Of a DNA stretch of 64,000 nucleotides, positions 50,112-63,065 are shown in pieces. The first letter of the stretch is position 1. The number at the start of each line of letters is the position of its first letter. The translations under genes and the position numbers were made by a program. The notes under the pieces were generated by a model, which searched no databases, was not told the origin of the DNA, and worked only from the letters and a program-made list of their open reading frames with translations. The stretch is taken from the NCBI GenBank assembly GCA_022266195.1, contig WHVY01000002.1, positions 5,471,001 to 5,535,000 on the forward strand. The letters run 5' to 3'. Origin of the DNA: Tetranychus cinnabarinus (taxonomy: Eukaryota; Arthropoda; Arachnida; Trombidiformes; Tetranychidae).

Positions 50112-50576
50112 TTAGTTGACTAAAATTATTCATAAACAGAGTACTTCATGAACTTACTAAATCCTCAAAATTGGCTTAAATAATTAGTTATTTCTTTGAA
50201 CCAAACTTATAATCTGATGTTTACTCATTTAACAAAAAGTAATTTAAACTTATCTTTTTCTTGTATTCAAATTAAAATTCAGTTATTTCAATTAAATATA
50301 TCATTTGATCATACAGTGGATAACTATTTATCACTACAAACGGCTGCGATCATGACTGATCACATTAAATTCAATGCACACTACTTCAGTTTTTTATGAA
50401 AAAACATCTTCCAAATAAAAACACCTAAAACTAAAATAAATTCAGAATTCACAATTGACCAGAATTCGTTTGAAATTTCAACTATGAAAGCGCTTTTATC
50501 AAAAACTGGCGATCAGAGAAATTTGTTAACAATGTTTTTTTCACAATTTTTTATGTCCTTAAAAGTCCTTGACCTA

Positions 50577-50707
50577 GTATATGTTCTTTGAACCTGATGA
50601 TTCATTCAGAATACCAAATATTCGATGCAATCATTAAATGGGTGAATTTCAAGACTTATTTGAAAGACCATCTTAAAGCATTGTTAAATTTAGTTCGATG
50701 GTGCAAA
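50577..50707 (+). pseudogene. BACK-domain fragment of a BTB gene
   Basis: About 130 bp matching the second half of BACK: NLMIHSEYQIFDAIIKWVNF, then a lost SRK and LKALLNLVRWC. It stands alone between genes 8 and 9; no BTB, intron or exon 2 is nearby. A relic of a deleted array member. Confidence 0.75.
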
Positions 50708-50854
50708 AATAAACCAATTTTGATCAAAAATTGTCAAGTTATGGCCACAAATGGATAAAGAAGAAATCTGATTTCATTTGAGAACTGTGAAACTACGCTT
50801 AGAGGGAGAACAGAGTGGAAATAACGGGGCCCGGCTTTTTCCACCACTTTTGCC

Positions 50855-51150
50855 ATTGTATTGTCCACCACCCAATTCTAACACATCAACCAAATCAACC
50901 AAATCAAACTTCATCACTTTCTAAAGAGACTTTTCTCAACAAAATTGTCCACCTCTTTCATCCATCACTTTAGAGCGGCTTTTTTCCAAACAAACTTTTA
51001 TAAGATTTTCCGCCACTCCAATCCATCAAACTGTTGACCACTTTTGAGATATGATGGCGATTAATAGTAGATGTGTTACAGTAGATGTATAATCAGGTGG
51101 TGGACAATCTTATAAAAAAATTGTTTGAAAATGTGGTGGATTCATCTTCT
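50855..51150. repeat. Imperfect inverted-repeat stretch
   Basis: ATTGTCCACCACCCAATTCT (about 50859) is mirrored by AATCAGGTGGTGGACAAT (about 51090-51107), and ACTTTTATAAGATTTTCCGC by CTTATAAAAAAATTG plus TTTGAAAATGTGGTGGA. This is a probable decayed foldback element; boundaries are uncertain. Confidence 0.35.
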
Positions 51151-51594
51151 TGCGATCATCTAATAATTGGTTAATCAAATGGTTCACTTACTGCTTAACT
51201 CCAATCAAGAGGTGTTAAGAAACAAGTAAACATTACGCCTTTGTGCTGCTGATTAATATGCGAAGCTTATTAAGGCATTGTCTTGATTATAAATAGTCAG
51301 CTAATTGCTTGTGTCATTTTGCTTTTGCATTGTCAAACGTAAAAACTCGAGCAAATGCGAATTCTTTACAAATTGTTCGTTATGCTGATCTTTCACAAAC
51401 TGATTGGGCAGTTTATTTTATTAAATAGAATCTAACATAATTAATGCAACCAAAATGGTTGATATATTGAACCCGATACTTTTAACTCTACCCTAACTCA
51501 ATTTAGACTTGTAGAATCCTTTTGGTTGTTTAACAAGTACATGATTCAGACGATGAACCAGTCAAACGATTGAAATGACGTACAATTAAAGCTT

Positions 51595-51632
51595 GCACTG
51601 ATTGGCTCCAATGGCTGGCTCCGGTAAGAACA
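51595..51632 (+). promoter_or_regulatory. Conserved BTB upstream element, copy 7
   Basis: GCACTGATTGGCTCCAATGG followed by CTGGCTCCGGTAAG, about 470 bp before gene 9, the most distant position after gene 2 and the last gene in the window. Confidence 0.5.
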
Positions 51633-52069
51633 TGCTCTGAGTTCACATCAGACGAGTTATTTTTGTATTAATAGTTTACCATTTGCAAACCTTATCCCAT
51701 TGCCTCCAAGTCTCTTCAACGCTTTAACTATTTGAAGCTTCATTAAATAAAATTCTATAAATCAACTATCAACTATTAAACCAATTCTTAAGTGTCCAGC
51801 TATTTGTTCCGTCTAAAAAGTAACGTCTTTGTCAGAAGACAAATTTAAATTGTTACTATTTTCAACCATTAACCCTGAGCATATTAAACCCTTTCCCTTT
51901 ATTTTTTCACCAGCCAGTACATGTTGCAGTTTCGGGTTATTTCAATTTTGATGCTTTGTGATTCAAGTCATCTGTAATACCGAATCTCGTATAAGTTGAT
52001 TGTGCACTTTTAGTTTTGCTACAAGAAAATTTTCAATTTTGTGCATAAATTTGAGTTTGTGTATCAGCC

Positions 52070-53727
52070 ATGGGTTCATTAGAAAGTGATGACCAACTCA
52101 CAATTGTGAATCGATCTATGGAATACAAGATTAGTAAGGAGATAATTCGTAAAATACCATATTTTGATAAGATGAGCCATGAACTATTGGAATCGAAGTC
52201 AGCCAAAATTCATCTTGATTTTGATGAAAAAACCTTAGAATCGGTACTCAAATGTGTTGAATTTGGTTTAAATTCTATAGACGTGGAAAACGCTATAAAT
52301 GCCTGTAACTTGATTGATTATTCTGGAATAGATAATTTGCTGAATGATTGTCGCAGCTATTTCCATGCTAACTTTTCAATTGAACTGCTTCCAATTATTA
52401 TTCATCAAGCTACGCAAACATCGAAATGGATAAATTCAAGTGCTCTTAATGCCTTCATCTGTCGCCATTTCTCTAAATTGATAAACACAACTGCCTGGTT
52501 GTGTTATCCTTTTGAAACGATTGAATATATTTGTGCTTTGGATCTGATGATTTATTCAGAAATGCAAGTTTACAATGCAATAAAGAGTTGGGTGCACATC
52601 AAATTTAATTCAAGAAAGTGGTATATCAAAAGATTGTTGCAGTTAGTACGATGGGGCCATTTAAAAGATGAGGAGTTATCGCAAATCAAGAAAGACGTAT
52701 TCTTTACAGACTTGGGTCCGATATTTTGTTTGGACAACAAAGAGGATTGTGATCATATTTACAACCGAACCAAGCAAGATTATTTCATCATGATTGAAGA
52801 GTTGAATGGTACAGATTTACGGATCAACATACTTGACGATAATTTTCTCCCATTGATTAGGCAAGTCATCAAGTTGGATGAATCAATCTCTGCTGATTTT
52901 TTTCAAGATGAACATGTCACTGATATATTTTTTGATTCTGGAAGGAAAAGAATTCGAATTGATTGGTGTCAAAGTAGATATTGTTTTCTCGATTTTTTAC
53001 ATAATAAAACTTATTATGATAAAATCTACAAATACTTCATTACAAAATACATGAATGTGTAAGTAATTGATCATTTTATCCCATTAACTAATTACATTAA
53101 TTATGTCAAAAATTCAATTATTTCAGTGCATCAGAAATGGCTGCATGCAGTTGCGACTTTTCACTCGGCATTCCTGGAAGTGCATTTCTCGAAGCTGACG
53201 ACAAATTAATTTTAATCCGTACTGATATTCCAAAATCACATCAATGGTCAGTAAGTAGGATGGCTCTCCTTAATTCCATGTTTTACGACATGATAGCTCA
53301 GGATGTTCAATTTCATGTCCACTCGACTCACATTGATAAAATTGACCATTTCATGAACAACGATCATAGTTTTCACGCAACTGTCTTAAACAATAATATT
53401 TACATGTTGACAAATGATCTTGAATTCATTTGCTGCAACATTTTCTCAGAAGATAACAATACGATTCAACGTGAAAATAAATTGAACTATGAAAATTTGC
53501 TTCTTACTTCCAAGCAATCTAATGATGATAGAGTCATTTTGATTGATAAGTCTACAAAAGATGGCTTCTGTTACAATGTGAACACTACTGATTGGAGTTC
53601 AATCAATCTCATGACTAATAAAAGCTCTACTGGTGACCAAAAGGAATCAAACAAGCTGTTGACTCTTACCTCAGCATTTATATCGATAAATACTATTAGA
53701 AAGCACATGAATTGTAAACTTAACTAA
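52070..53727 (+). CDS. BTB-BACK-kelch-like gene 9, two exons, 529 aa
   Basis: Exons 52070-53058 and 53127-53727; the intron is only 68 bp, the shortest in the array, phase 2. ATG 52070 gives MGSLESDDQLTIVNRSMEYK. It is the most divergent complete member: BTB reads FDKMSHELLESKSAKIHLDF, and the block after BACK reads FTDLGPIFCLDNKEDCDHIY instead of the CSPRK form. Exon 2 carries an N-terminal segment (EMAACSCDFSLGIPGSAFLE) unlike the others, then HATVLNNNIYMLTNDLEFIC and RVILIDKSTKDGFCYNV. Confidence 0.88.
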
Positions 53728-53736
53728 TACTTCATA

Positions 53737-54471
53737 TTGATTCATTAGAAACAACGAAGAGTAAGTGATTTTTAATATTAATTTAAAATCTTGATAGCAG
53801 TGCATTTAATAATCTCTCTATACTATTTTCATTTAAATATTACAAGGACTGTTATGATTTGACCAAAATAGTTAATTATCAAATATTTAATTCATTATGC
53901 TTTCTTTCATGCTTTAGTGATCAACCTTTATTCGTGGAATGCTGGGGTTCATTTTCGCTGTAAGAGACTATTGCAAATGGATTCAATGCAGAAGCGGTGG
54001 AAACTTTATTCTGATTTAATTTGAAGGAGGATATTTGCATTATTATTCAAGGCAGATCGAAGATAGAGAGTGTTACCATATATACGAATAACTCCGTTTC
54101 AGGACAAATTTTCCGGACAATGCACTTTAATTGCATTTAAAATTAAAATTAAAATTAAAATTTATATTATACGAGTTCAATTCTCAAGAAATTAATCTTA
54201 TGAAGACTTGGAGCCATCGTGGATGTTGGAATGAATTCAGCTTTGACATTGCACTGTTAATGTCCAGCTGTTGATGAAATTATGTTGTTTGATACATATT
54301 CAAGAAATTCTATATGTTTCGACGTTAATACTAAAAGAAGTTCAAATGGTATCTTATTCTTCTGCTGATGGACAAAGGGATTCCAACAGTCTGTTAACTT
54401 GTACTCCAACTTTTCTCTCACTAAACACCAACAGAAATTTCGCAAACTCCGAAACTATCTCAGAAAATTAG
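53737..54471 (+). pseudogene. Decayed exon 2 of a gene 4-like BTB gene
   Basis: Begins with the end of an exon 1 (GATTCATTAGAAACAACGAA at 53740) and its donor (GAGTAAGTGA), continues with a gene 4-like intron, and has an acceptor TTTAG near 53919. The exon 2 that follows is clearly gene 4-like (DQPLFVE, GGYLHYYSR, KTWSHRGC, MVSYSSADGQRDSNSLLTC) but has several frameshifts, stops and a missing stretch. It starts 10 bp after the stop of gene 9, so an upstream BTB part was lost by deletion. Confidence 0.8.
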
Positions 54472-55500
54472 TTGATTAAACTACGGTAAATGATATGATG
54501 TTTACTTATTTAACAAAAAAACCATTCAAACTTATCTTGTAAACAAATTAAAATTCAGTTATTTTGATTAAATTAATCATTTTAATACAATGTTTAATTA
54601 TTTATCACTAGAAACTGCTTCGATCATGACTGATTACGGTACATTCAATCCACAACCAATACTCCAGTTTTTGATGAAAACCATCAAATGGAAATAATAA
54701 AATAATAAAGTTTTTTGTAGCAATTTTTCAGTGTGTATCACCAACCGAATCGCAATTGTGTTTTGACTTTTCTAGACATCATTTACAATAGGAAACAGTA
54801 AAAATTGTTGAGAATGAGAATTTCGAAGCTGTTGATCCGGACTATCCTTGAAGAATGTGTTTCCACGTTATAACTTCTGATTTAAAGTAAAATCTAATGT
54901 TTGCTCTTTCGCGAAAAAACGACTTCTTGGATATCGAATGTCCATTGTTTACCAAAGTCCAGTTTCAGTTATCTTTAGAATCTTTAACGAATTATGAAAC
55001 TGTTCTCATAATTGGATCTCATATTGCAATTGGTTAGTGTTTAACACTCATGATCCCTCTTCTTGTTTAGATTTGTTAATAGTTAATTGATTGATTTAAT
55101 TATCACTTGTATGTCAAATCAGCCGGATAATCAAATAACGAGATGCTTCCAGATTAACTTCTCACAAATTGCAATGGAATGTGTTGAATCAATTTTCATT
55201 ATTTAATTGACCTAACAAGTTAATGTATATCTGCCTAGGAAATCATGTTTTTTCTGACAAGTATTATAAGTTGAAAAAACTGGTTCAAATTACTAAACAT
55301 TCATAAACAAAAAGCGGTCAAAAAATGTTCAGAAGATGGGTAAAACTTGATCAGGAGTTGATAATCGATTACATTGCCTAATTTGTTTCTTTAAAAATCG
55401 TAAAAGAATATAATCAATAATGATTTAAATGATTAAATCGATGATTAATCAAATCATCTGCAGCTCTAATTCAGACGATAAGTCAGTTAGCTTAACAAAT
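54472..55500. other. Spacer before BTB gene 10
   Basis: No gene. It contains the repeated block with GATATCGAATGTCCATTGTT (about 54930) and TTAACACTCATGATCCCTCT (about 55040), also seen before genes 4, 8 and 11. Confidence 0.5.
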
Positions 55501-55560
55501 TAAGATGGCGCCAAAGGCTGCAAACAGTGTTCACTGATTGGCTATAAGACTGGGTGGCAA
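55501..55560 (+). promoter_or_regulatory. Conserved BTB upstream element, copy 8
   Basis: TAAGATGGCGCCAAAGGCTG, then TTCACTGATTGGCTATAAGA and CTGGGTGGCAA, about 285 bp before gene 10. It is nearly identical to copy 1 and retains both halves. Confidence 0.6.
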
Positions 55561-55838
55561 CTATTATAATTACACTAGTTTCACTGATAAGTTAATTTTC
55601 TATGAGTGCCATCTACTATACATAAGATGCTTAATTATACCATTGGTAATATATCTTTTGCGTTCACTCCTGATTCATGAGTGTCGGAGCTTTAAAAATT
55701 GCTCATAAGAATTAAAATTTGATAACATTTCTATTCGTAGGTTTATACGAAAAAACATTAACACGTTCAATACTTTCCTATTGGTAGTAGAGTATAAGTT
55801 TCAGCATTTTGCTTCTGAATTTAAATTTGTGTATCAAT

Positions 55839-57504
55839 ATGGACTCGCTAGAGACTGATGATCAACTAATAATAGTTAATCGATCCACGGAACATCGTAT
55901 AAGTAAACAACTAATTCGTGAAATACCTTATTTTGAAAAGATGTTGAGCCACGATGTGCTGGAATCAAAGGAGAACAAAGTTGAACTGGATTTTGATGAA
56001 AAAGCGTTTGGGGTTTTTCTCGATTGTATTGAACGAGCTTGTACATTTATCGACATGGATTACGTGATAAATTTGTGCATGATGGCCGATTATTTAGGAA
56101 TAGAACGGATCTCTAAAGAGTGTATCACCTATTTCCATGATAATTTTACAATTGAACATTTTCCCGCTGTTATACCCCAAGTTACTGCAACATCTAAATG
56201 TATAAACACTGGTGCGCTCAATGCTTTCATTTGTCGCTATTTTTTGCAGATAGCCAATATATTTGCTAAAAATTATTATCCCGAGATAACTTTCTGGTTA
56301 AATTATCCAATCGAAATTATTGAATATATTTGTGCTTTGGATCTGATGATTTATTCTGAAATTCAAGTTTTCAATGCAATCATGAGATGGATTAATTGGC
56401 AAACTGATTCTAGAAAGTGTTATCTCGTTAGACTGTTAAAGCTAGTTCGATGGTGTCATTTGAATGAGCTAGATTTATCTAAAATAAAAGAAGATGCGCT
56501 GTTTAAAGCTTCAGGTTTCGAGCCAGTATTTTGTTCTCCTCGAAAGGTCAATTGTGATTGTACACGCAACCGAACCAAACAAAACTATTTCATCATGATT
56601 CAGGAATTGGATGGCAAAGATTTGGGAATCAAAGTACTTGACAATAAATTTGTGCCACTAATGAACCGAGTCATGAAATTGAATGAATCTATGTCTTTGC
56701 AAATTTTTCATGATGAACATATTTCTGATATTCTTTTTGATTCCGGAAGAAAAATGATTCGAATAGATTGGAATCAAAATAAATATAGACTATTGTATTC
56801 GGTAAACCCCTATTATGAAGCATTGCATGCACTTATCATTAGAAGTGATTTCAGGTAAATATCGAAGTAATAATAGCGTATTGAAGATTTTCTCAACTCC
56901 TTTCAAATAACAATTTGTCATATTTTTGAACTTTAGTGAATATTTTGACCGTGCAAGGATTACGGACGCCATGGTAGTGAAAAGATTTTATGGAAGCTTG
57001 TTTAGTGAAGGAAATGAAAAGTTTATTTCGATTCGTAGCCAATATGATGAAATGTTCTATTCGTTAACACCAAAACCTGAAAGTATCTTGCAATCAAGCA
57101 GCCAAGACAATTTTTTGGCAACTGTTTTGGACAATAATGTATACATGCTGTCATCTGATCTTGAATTCATCGAGTTTAAAATTGACAGTAATAATAAATT
57201 TGTTAGAACTTATGTACATCAACTTTGGAGTAAGAAATTCAGATATGTAGATTTGATTTTAACTTCAAGCCCTGCTTATGATGATCGAGTTATATTGATT
57301 GATAAAAGCAAAAATGATTTTATTATTTTCAATATCAACACTAGAAAATGGAGTTCAGCGATTCGAATGACTAACTGTTTCTCTGATGATAAGCAAAAGG
57401 GGTCCAATAAGCTGTTCACTTTCACTTCAGCTTTTACTCCATGGAATATGATCAGCACTTACATTAATCTTAAACCATCTAAAAGGTTTAAACCGAACCA
57501 TTAA
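55839..57504 (+). CDS. BTB-BACK-kelch-like gene 10, two exons, 527 aa
   Basis: Exons 55839-56854 and 56937-57504; intron 82 bp, phase 2. ATG 55839 begins MDSLETDDQLIIVNRSTEHR. BACK has its own 8-10 residue insert (IFAKNYYPEITFW). The block after BACK is FKASGFEPVFCSPRKVNCDC. Exon 2 is a third type (VVKRFYGSLFSEGNEKFISI, LATVLDNNVYMLSSDLEFIE, RVILIDKSKNDFIIFNINT, KWSSAIRMTNCFSDDKQ). The remnant at 23609-26046 derives from a close relative of this gene. Confidence 0.88.
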
Positions 57505-59140
57505 ATAATGAACCATCGAAGCAGCTAAATTATAAAATTGAAATTCTTATAATAAACGTTCAATCAATAATCATCTATTCTATAATATTCAATTTCTTTC
57601 ATTCCGGATAATACACTATTAGTCAGGATTATGTTTCGGAGATTTTTCATAGTCACCATTTAACAAGAAATAAAAGCACCTTTAAGATAATTTAATTTAA
57701 TTTTCCATAGATTTCTATTGTTAAGTGTCTCTTAAAACTGTATATGCTTAAGATGGCGACACCAAAAAATAACTTAACTCTGACCTTTTTTTCTTAATTT
57801 AAGACTGACTACTAAAGTAGCGAACATTCACTTTCAGTTACTTTTATTTAACTGCAAAAAATTAAGACCTCAATCCGCTTCTCTAAATAATTTTAAGAAT
57901 CCGTGAGTTTTTGCAAAATTGCGCGAATTTGAATAACTGTCAATTTCAGCTTAGAGTTATACTAAATTGAGATTTTGTTGATAATTGAAATGTAATTGAA
58001 TTGAGTATGATTTGATGAGTATTCGGACTGTCCAGTTTGTAGGTTCATTACTGCAAATCAGCAAAAAATATAAAAATTGAGGAAAAATTTGCATAACTTA
58101 TAAACTGTTGATTGAAATATCCTTGAAGAATAAGATTTTTAGCTGCAGAAAGTGTCTAAAGTTATGATTTTTCATTGATTATAATTGAAACACATTTTGA
58201 TTAAGATAATCTGTTAAAGTTTTCTCGGCAACGACAAAAAAAACATTTCTTCGATGCCGAATGTCCATTGTAAATATTGATTATACAATTGATAATTTTC
58301 ACCTCTTTGGTTTGGTTTTTCACAGATGGTTATTGTTTAACACTCATGATACTCTGAATCTAGCCACTCTTAATTAATTTAACCATCTCTGATAAGTTGC
58401 GAGTTGTATGTTAACAATTGAATAGTTCATTCATGTAGCAATAGTTATTTATCTACAAGTTTTATATTTAATAAACTGCGTCTTCAAAACAAAAAATCTT
58501 ATGCATTACATCATCAATGAGCTGATTCATTCAGATGATTAAAATGAACTGAAATCTAGATTTTTTATAAACTCTTAAAGCACTTGAGTTTGAGTGACTC
58601 AAAGTTAAAATTGTCATACTGCTTCTACATTGACCAATTATACATTCGACCAAAAGTTACATTAAAATACATTCTTAGACAAAGCTCTGAGTCCAGTCTG
58701 CCGATTTGACTAATCTTCGTGAAAAGGCGCCTTGAAATTTTGCTGGATTGAACTAATTAGTTTTAGAAAGAAGACCAAGTTTATGACTTCACACCTAAAA
58801 GCTTACAAAAGATTAGCTGTAAAATGCACAATGTTTGCAAACAAAACTCACTTGTCAGTCTCTTTTGAACTCACCGATAATCGCTGAAAGATTACTTAAG
58901 GACAAACAACACTTGTCAGTTAAAGCAATTTTTTTCAGTCGGCATCTATTGATAATTAACTTTTTGAGACAAAGTTCAAAGTCAAACATCACTGATTGGT
59001 TAAAACTAAAAAACCCATAGTTGGAGATTTTGAAAATTGCTTCAGCTTTTTAGTTTACCTCGAATCTTTTAATTTGGATAAAAGTTGCGTTTATTTTAAT
59101 CTGGGAACTTGTGAGTGACTCCAAATATTATGTAGAGTAG
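57505..59140. other. Spacer between BTB genes 10 and 11
   Basis: No gene supported in 1.6 kb. An isolated CACTGATTGGTTAAAACTA at about 58989 resembles the core of the shared upstream motif but lacks the second half. Confidence 0.45.
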
Positions 59141-59172
59141 CTTTATTGGTTCAAATGGATGGGCGTAAACTG
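59141..59172 (+). promoter_or_regulatory. Conserved BTB upstream element, copy 9
   Basis: CTTTATTGGTTCAAATGGAT followed by GGGCGTAAACTGATC, about 175 bp before gene 11. ACTCTCCTCTTGATTGTGTA follows at about 59281. Confidence 0.55.
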
Positions 59173-59345
59173 ATCCCTTTTTTGAACGTGTGCTTTAGTT
59201 TCAGCTCTCTGGAAAAGGTTTCAGTGGATATTGGATAAAATTGAATAAACAAACATTTTTTCTTGTTTTTAGTCATCAGTTACTCTCCTCTTGATTGTGT
59301 AGCATGAGTTTAAGAATTTTGTTTTTGATTTAAATTGTGTCAAAT

Positions 59346-61106
59346 ATGAATTCATTAGAAATGGATGACCAACTAACGATAGTGAATCGGTCAACAGAAT
59401 ACCGTATTAGTAAAAAACTGATTCGTAAAGTGCCTTATTTTGAAAAGATGTTGAGCCATGGTTGTTTGGAATCAAAGGAAAACAAAGTTGTATTGGACTT
59501 GGATGAAAACGCTTTTAAATTGTTTCTTATTTGGATTGAATTCGATGGAATCTTCATCGAGATGGATAATGTAATAAATCTGTGTAACATAAGTGATTAT
59601 TTTGGAATGGATCACTTGATACAAGACTGTCTTGAATATTTTCGCATAAGATTTTCAATTGAGCATCTTCCACTTGTTATACCTCAAGTCACTGAAACTT
59701 CCATATTGATCAATTCTGGTACTCTCAATGCTTTCATCTGTCGCCATTTCTTGAATATAGCAAACACAACTGTTTGGTTAAGTTATCCTGTTGAAACAAT
59801 AGATTACATTTGTGCTTTGGATTTGATGATTTATTCAGAGATGCAAGTCTTCGAGGCAATCGCCAGTTGGGTCGATTTTAATGCTGATTCTAGAAAGTGC
59901 CATCTTGCAAGATTGTTAAAATTAGTTCGGTGGTGCCATTTAAAAGAGAAAGATTTATTTGAAATAAAGGAAAATGGATCGTTCAAATCATCAGGTTTCG
60001 AGCCAGAATCTTGCTTGCCTGCCAAACATAATTGTGATTGTTTCTCTGACAGATCTCTTCAAAATTGCTTTATAATTATTGAAAAATTAGAGGATACAGA
60101 TTTGCGAATCATTGGACTTGACAGTAATTTTCTGTTCCTGTTTAATCGAGATATGAAATTGGACGAATCAATATCATTGAATCTGTTTCACGATGAACAT
60201 ATTTCTGATATTTTGTACCATTCTGGAAGTAAAGCAATTCGAATTGATTGGAATCAAAATAAATATCGTTTTTTCAATGAGAAAGATTTTAGACTCTATG
60301 TGTCTGGCACCTATAAAATTATTGTGAAAAATTGGTAAGTTATTCTAAAGTCAACACTCTTTCCAGCCTTCAGTGTCGTATCTAACTTGTAGCAAACAAG
60401 TCTTAAATCTCGATCAACCTGTTCATTCGATCCATTCCTTTGGATGCACTGGCAATAATTTGTTGCCTTTGGTCAATACTTTTCTGTTCTCACAATTTTA
60501 TTTTTATATTTTAGGAAAAAATATTGGAGGAAACCTCTTGGCTTCTGGCCTTTCTACAGATGCACAATACGTGACACAACTGATGCAAGACTTATTAATA
60601 CGCACGGTCATGAGGAATTTGAGTACTGGTTATCAAAGCTAATGCAAACTACCGATGAAATCATGAAAAATTCTAGACTTCATGATTGGATGATAAAACT
60701 TCGTATAACTGTGCTGTCCAATAATATCTTCATCCTGACAAATAATCTTGAGTTTGGCAAGTTCAATGTTCTCGACAAACATTTCAAGAAGATTGAGCTT
60801 CCGAAACTGGCAGAAGAATATGCATTTAAATACGAAAGTTTGTTTTTAACTTCAAGTGTAGATGATGCTGATCGAGTTTTTTTGATTGATAAATCGACGA
60901 AAAATGTCTTTTGTTTCAATATTACTAATCAAGAATGGAGTTTAATCGGTCATTTGTTACAAGATTCTTGTGTTTATCCTTATTCTAAGTGGAGTTCTGA
61001 TTATAATCGCGACGAATCTAATAAGTTGATCACTTTGACCCCAACTCTCCTACCGTTGAAGATGATTATTACTTGCTTGAACCATAAACTCAACTCGGTT
61101 CGTTGA
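59346..61106 (+). CDS. BTB-BACK-kelch-like gene 11, two exons, 526 aa
   Basis: Exons 59346-60334 and 60515-61106; intron 180 bp, phase 2. ATG 59346 gives MNSLEMDDQLTIVNRSTEYR. BACK includes TETSILINSGTLNAFICRHF; the later block reads FKSSGFEPESCLPAKHNCDC. Exon 2 is the gene 5 type: GHEEFEYWLSKLMQTTDEIM, TVLSNNIFILTNNLEFGKF and RVFLIDKSTKNVFCFNIT. The first 42 codons of exon 2 lie before the first ATG of its frame but are supported by the same WKxYW start as in gene 5. It is the closest relative of the second half of gene 5 and, at the 5' end, identical to gene 12. Confidence 0.88.
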
Positions 61107-62139
61107 CACAATTAACTTATCACTGTCCTTAACAATACGTTATTAAGACTGCAAAAATAAACCAGTTCAAATCGATAACTTGATTGATAATCAAACTATT
61201 GTAATTATTTTTCAATTTCCATTACATTACTTTTTGCGAACACTGCAAAAAGTTTAGAGACAGCATTAAATTGTAATGTATTTGATTTAATTTCGCTGAT
61301 TTCCAATATGAAATTTTACATTCTGGATCATTAACAGGCATAAATTTTCGATTAACAAATAGCATCACTCATATCCAAAGGCACATTTCAATCACTGAGA
61401 AATGATTTCTTGAAGCTCATCTTTTAATAACTGAATTTGATGAAGACTTGTGTCGTAAGGTACATTCACAATTGACGATAACGTCTATGTGTGATGGACA
61501 CTTGAGAAGTTTGATCAAAGATATTTTCGAATAGGCATTTCGTAGCTAACTCAAATTTCAGAATTTTATTGAAAGATACCACAAAATTAATTGTGCGAAA
61601 TTTCAGGCTGAGATTAACAATACTTAATAAGTTATTAGAAAATTAATGAAAAAAACCGAAAATCGAAAATTTCACCCCATTGATCGAGTCTGTAAACTAA
61701 ACCTCAAGTGATAGATGCACGAAATTAACGCAAATTACCCGTCTTGCCTTCTTTCATCGAATTTTAATTTAATTTCCTCAGCAAATCGAAATTAACAACA
61801 ATCAAACCTCCGCCATTTCGGCCTGGACAACCTAATAATTCTGGTAAGCAACAGATAAGTTGATCAATTAAGCTACAGTTGAATTCCAGTCACTTAAATA
61901 TTTTGATTTCCATTCAGCCTTTCAACATTTTTCTCTTCAGGGAAAGTCACTAGATGACAATGAACGTAAATTATTGTTCATCTAACCACTCAATGTATTA
62001 ATAGCTCGAATCTAACTCATAGTTAAGGGGATATTATGAAGATTGATTGAAAATATCAATGAAAAATTAAACTGACATTTAAATTTCTCTTTATTTATCC
62101 TATCAGCATTCAGACAATATAAAAAATTTGGGTGAGAGC
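61107..62139. other. Spacer after BTB gene 11
   Basis: About 1 kb of AT-rich DNA; I see no gene, RNA or array in it. Confidence 0.45.
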
Positions 62140-62347
62140 CTAGTTACACGGACACATATAATAAACAGTGCTATAGATTCAAATAAATAATCGTTTATTA
62201 TCGCGCTCTAGGTCGGACTAGGTTAGGTTAGGTTAGATTAGGTTAGGTTAGGTTAGGTTTGGTTAGGTTTGGTTAAGTTTGGGTGGGCTTGGATGGCCTG
62301 GGGCCTCAATTAAAGCCTTTGTTATTGTTTTGTGTCCGTATAACTAG
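62140..62347. mobile_element. TTAGG-cored inverted-repeat element B
   Basis: Ends CTAGTTACACGGACAC (62140-62155) and GTGTCCGTATAACTAG (62332-62347) are inverted with one mismatch. The interior carries GGTTAGG repeats and a GGGTGGGCTTGG...GGCCTGGGGCCTCAATTAA segment that matches the interior of 24690-24961 on the opposite strand. The ends of the two copies share only the GGACA core. Confidence 0.7.
62217..62280 (+). repeat. Degenerate (TTAGG)n array
   Basis: About twelve TTAGG-like units with GGTTTGG and GGTTAAG variants, inside element B. It is more decayed than the array at 24833. Confidence 0.8.
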
Positions 62348-63065
62348 ACTGTTACCAAAATTTGTTAAAATCGGATAATAATGTTTTTTGAATTGCATAG
62401 CAAACAAGAGACTTTATGAGTAAATAAGCAGTTTAGAAGCCTTATTTTTCTTGCTGACAATGCTGATGTTGATTCTTGCGTTTCTTTGAAACTAATTAAC
62501 AAAGCTTGTTACTAAAAAGTTGTTAATCTTTGAGTAGCGACTTGTTAACTCGTAAAAAGGTTCAAAGCACTTTTAATGACTTTGTTATTGAGAAAAATGG
62601 TTTCTTTTTTGCTTAAGAAATTTGACTCTTTGCTTCAATGTAGTGAAGTTGCAAAGCAATGTTTCCCATCTAGTCTTAAAGTCTCGCCTTATTGAAAAAC
62701 AGTAATTACTTTAATCATTCAATTTGGTTTTAAACACAGAACTCTGCGTCCAGTTTTACTTAATTATGCCACACTATCCTCATTCAGCGTTTGTAAACAG
62801 TAGTCATTGGTTTGTTAGAGTCATAAAGTGAAGTTACCAGATTTATGCTCAGATATTGGGCACATTATGTGGCATAGAAATGGTCAGTTTAGATTGACCA
62901 TCTTCATCGTTCAATATTCTTTCAAAATAGTTTCATCAATTGCAAATTCAAACAACTGTTTGTGACAGTTGTTTATCTCGTTTCTCACCCTTTAACTCGT
63001 CGTGCTATCTCTTTGGTTTGGGACCCAAACTTTGGGTTTACAAATGTAACAGTTAAAACATTGGT
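62348..63065. other. Spacer before the last BTB gene
   Basis: No gene seen; ordinary AT-rich array spacer. Confidence 0.4.
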
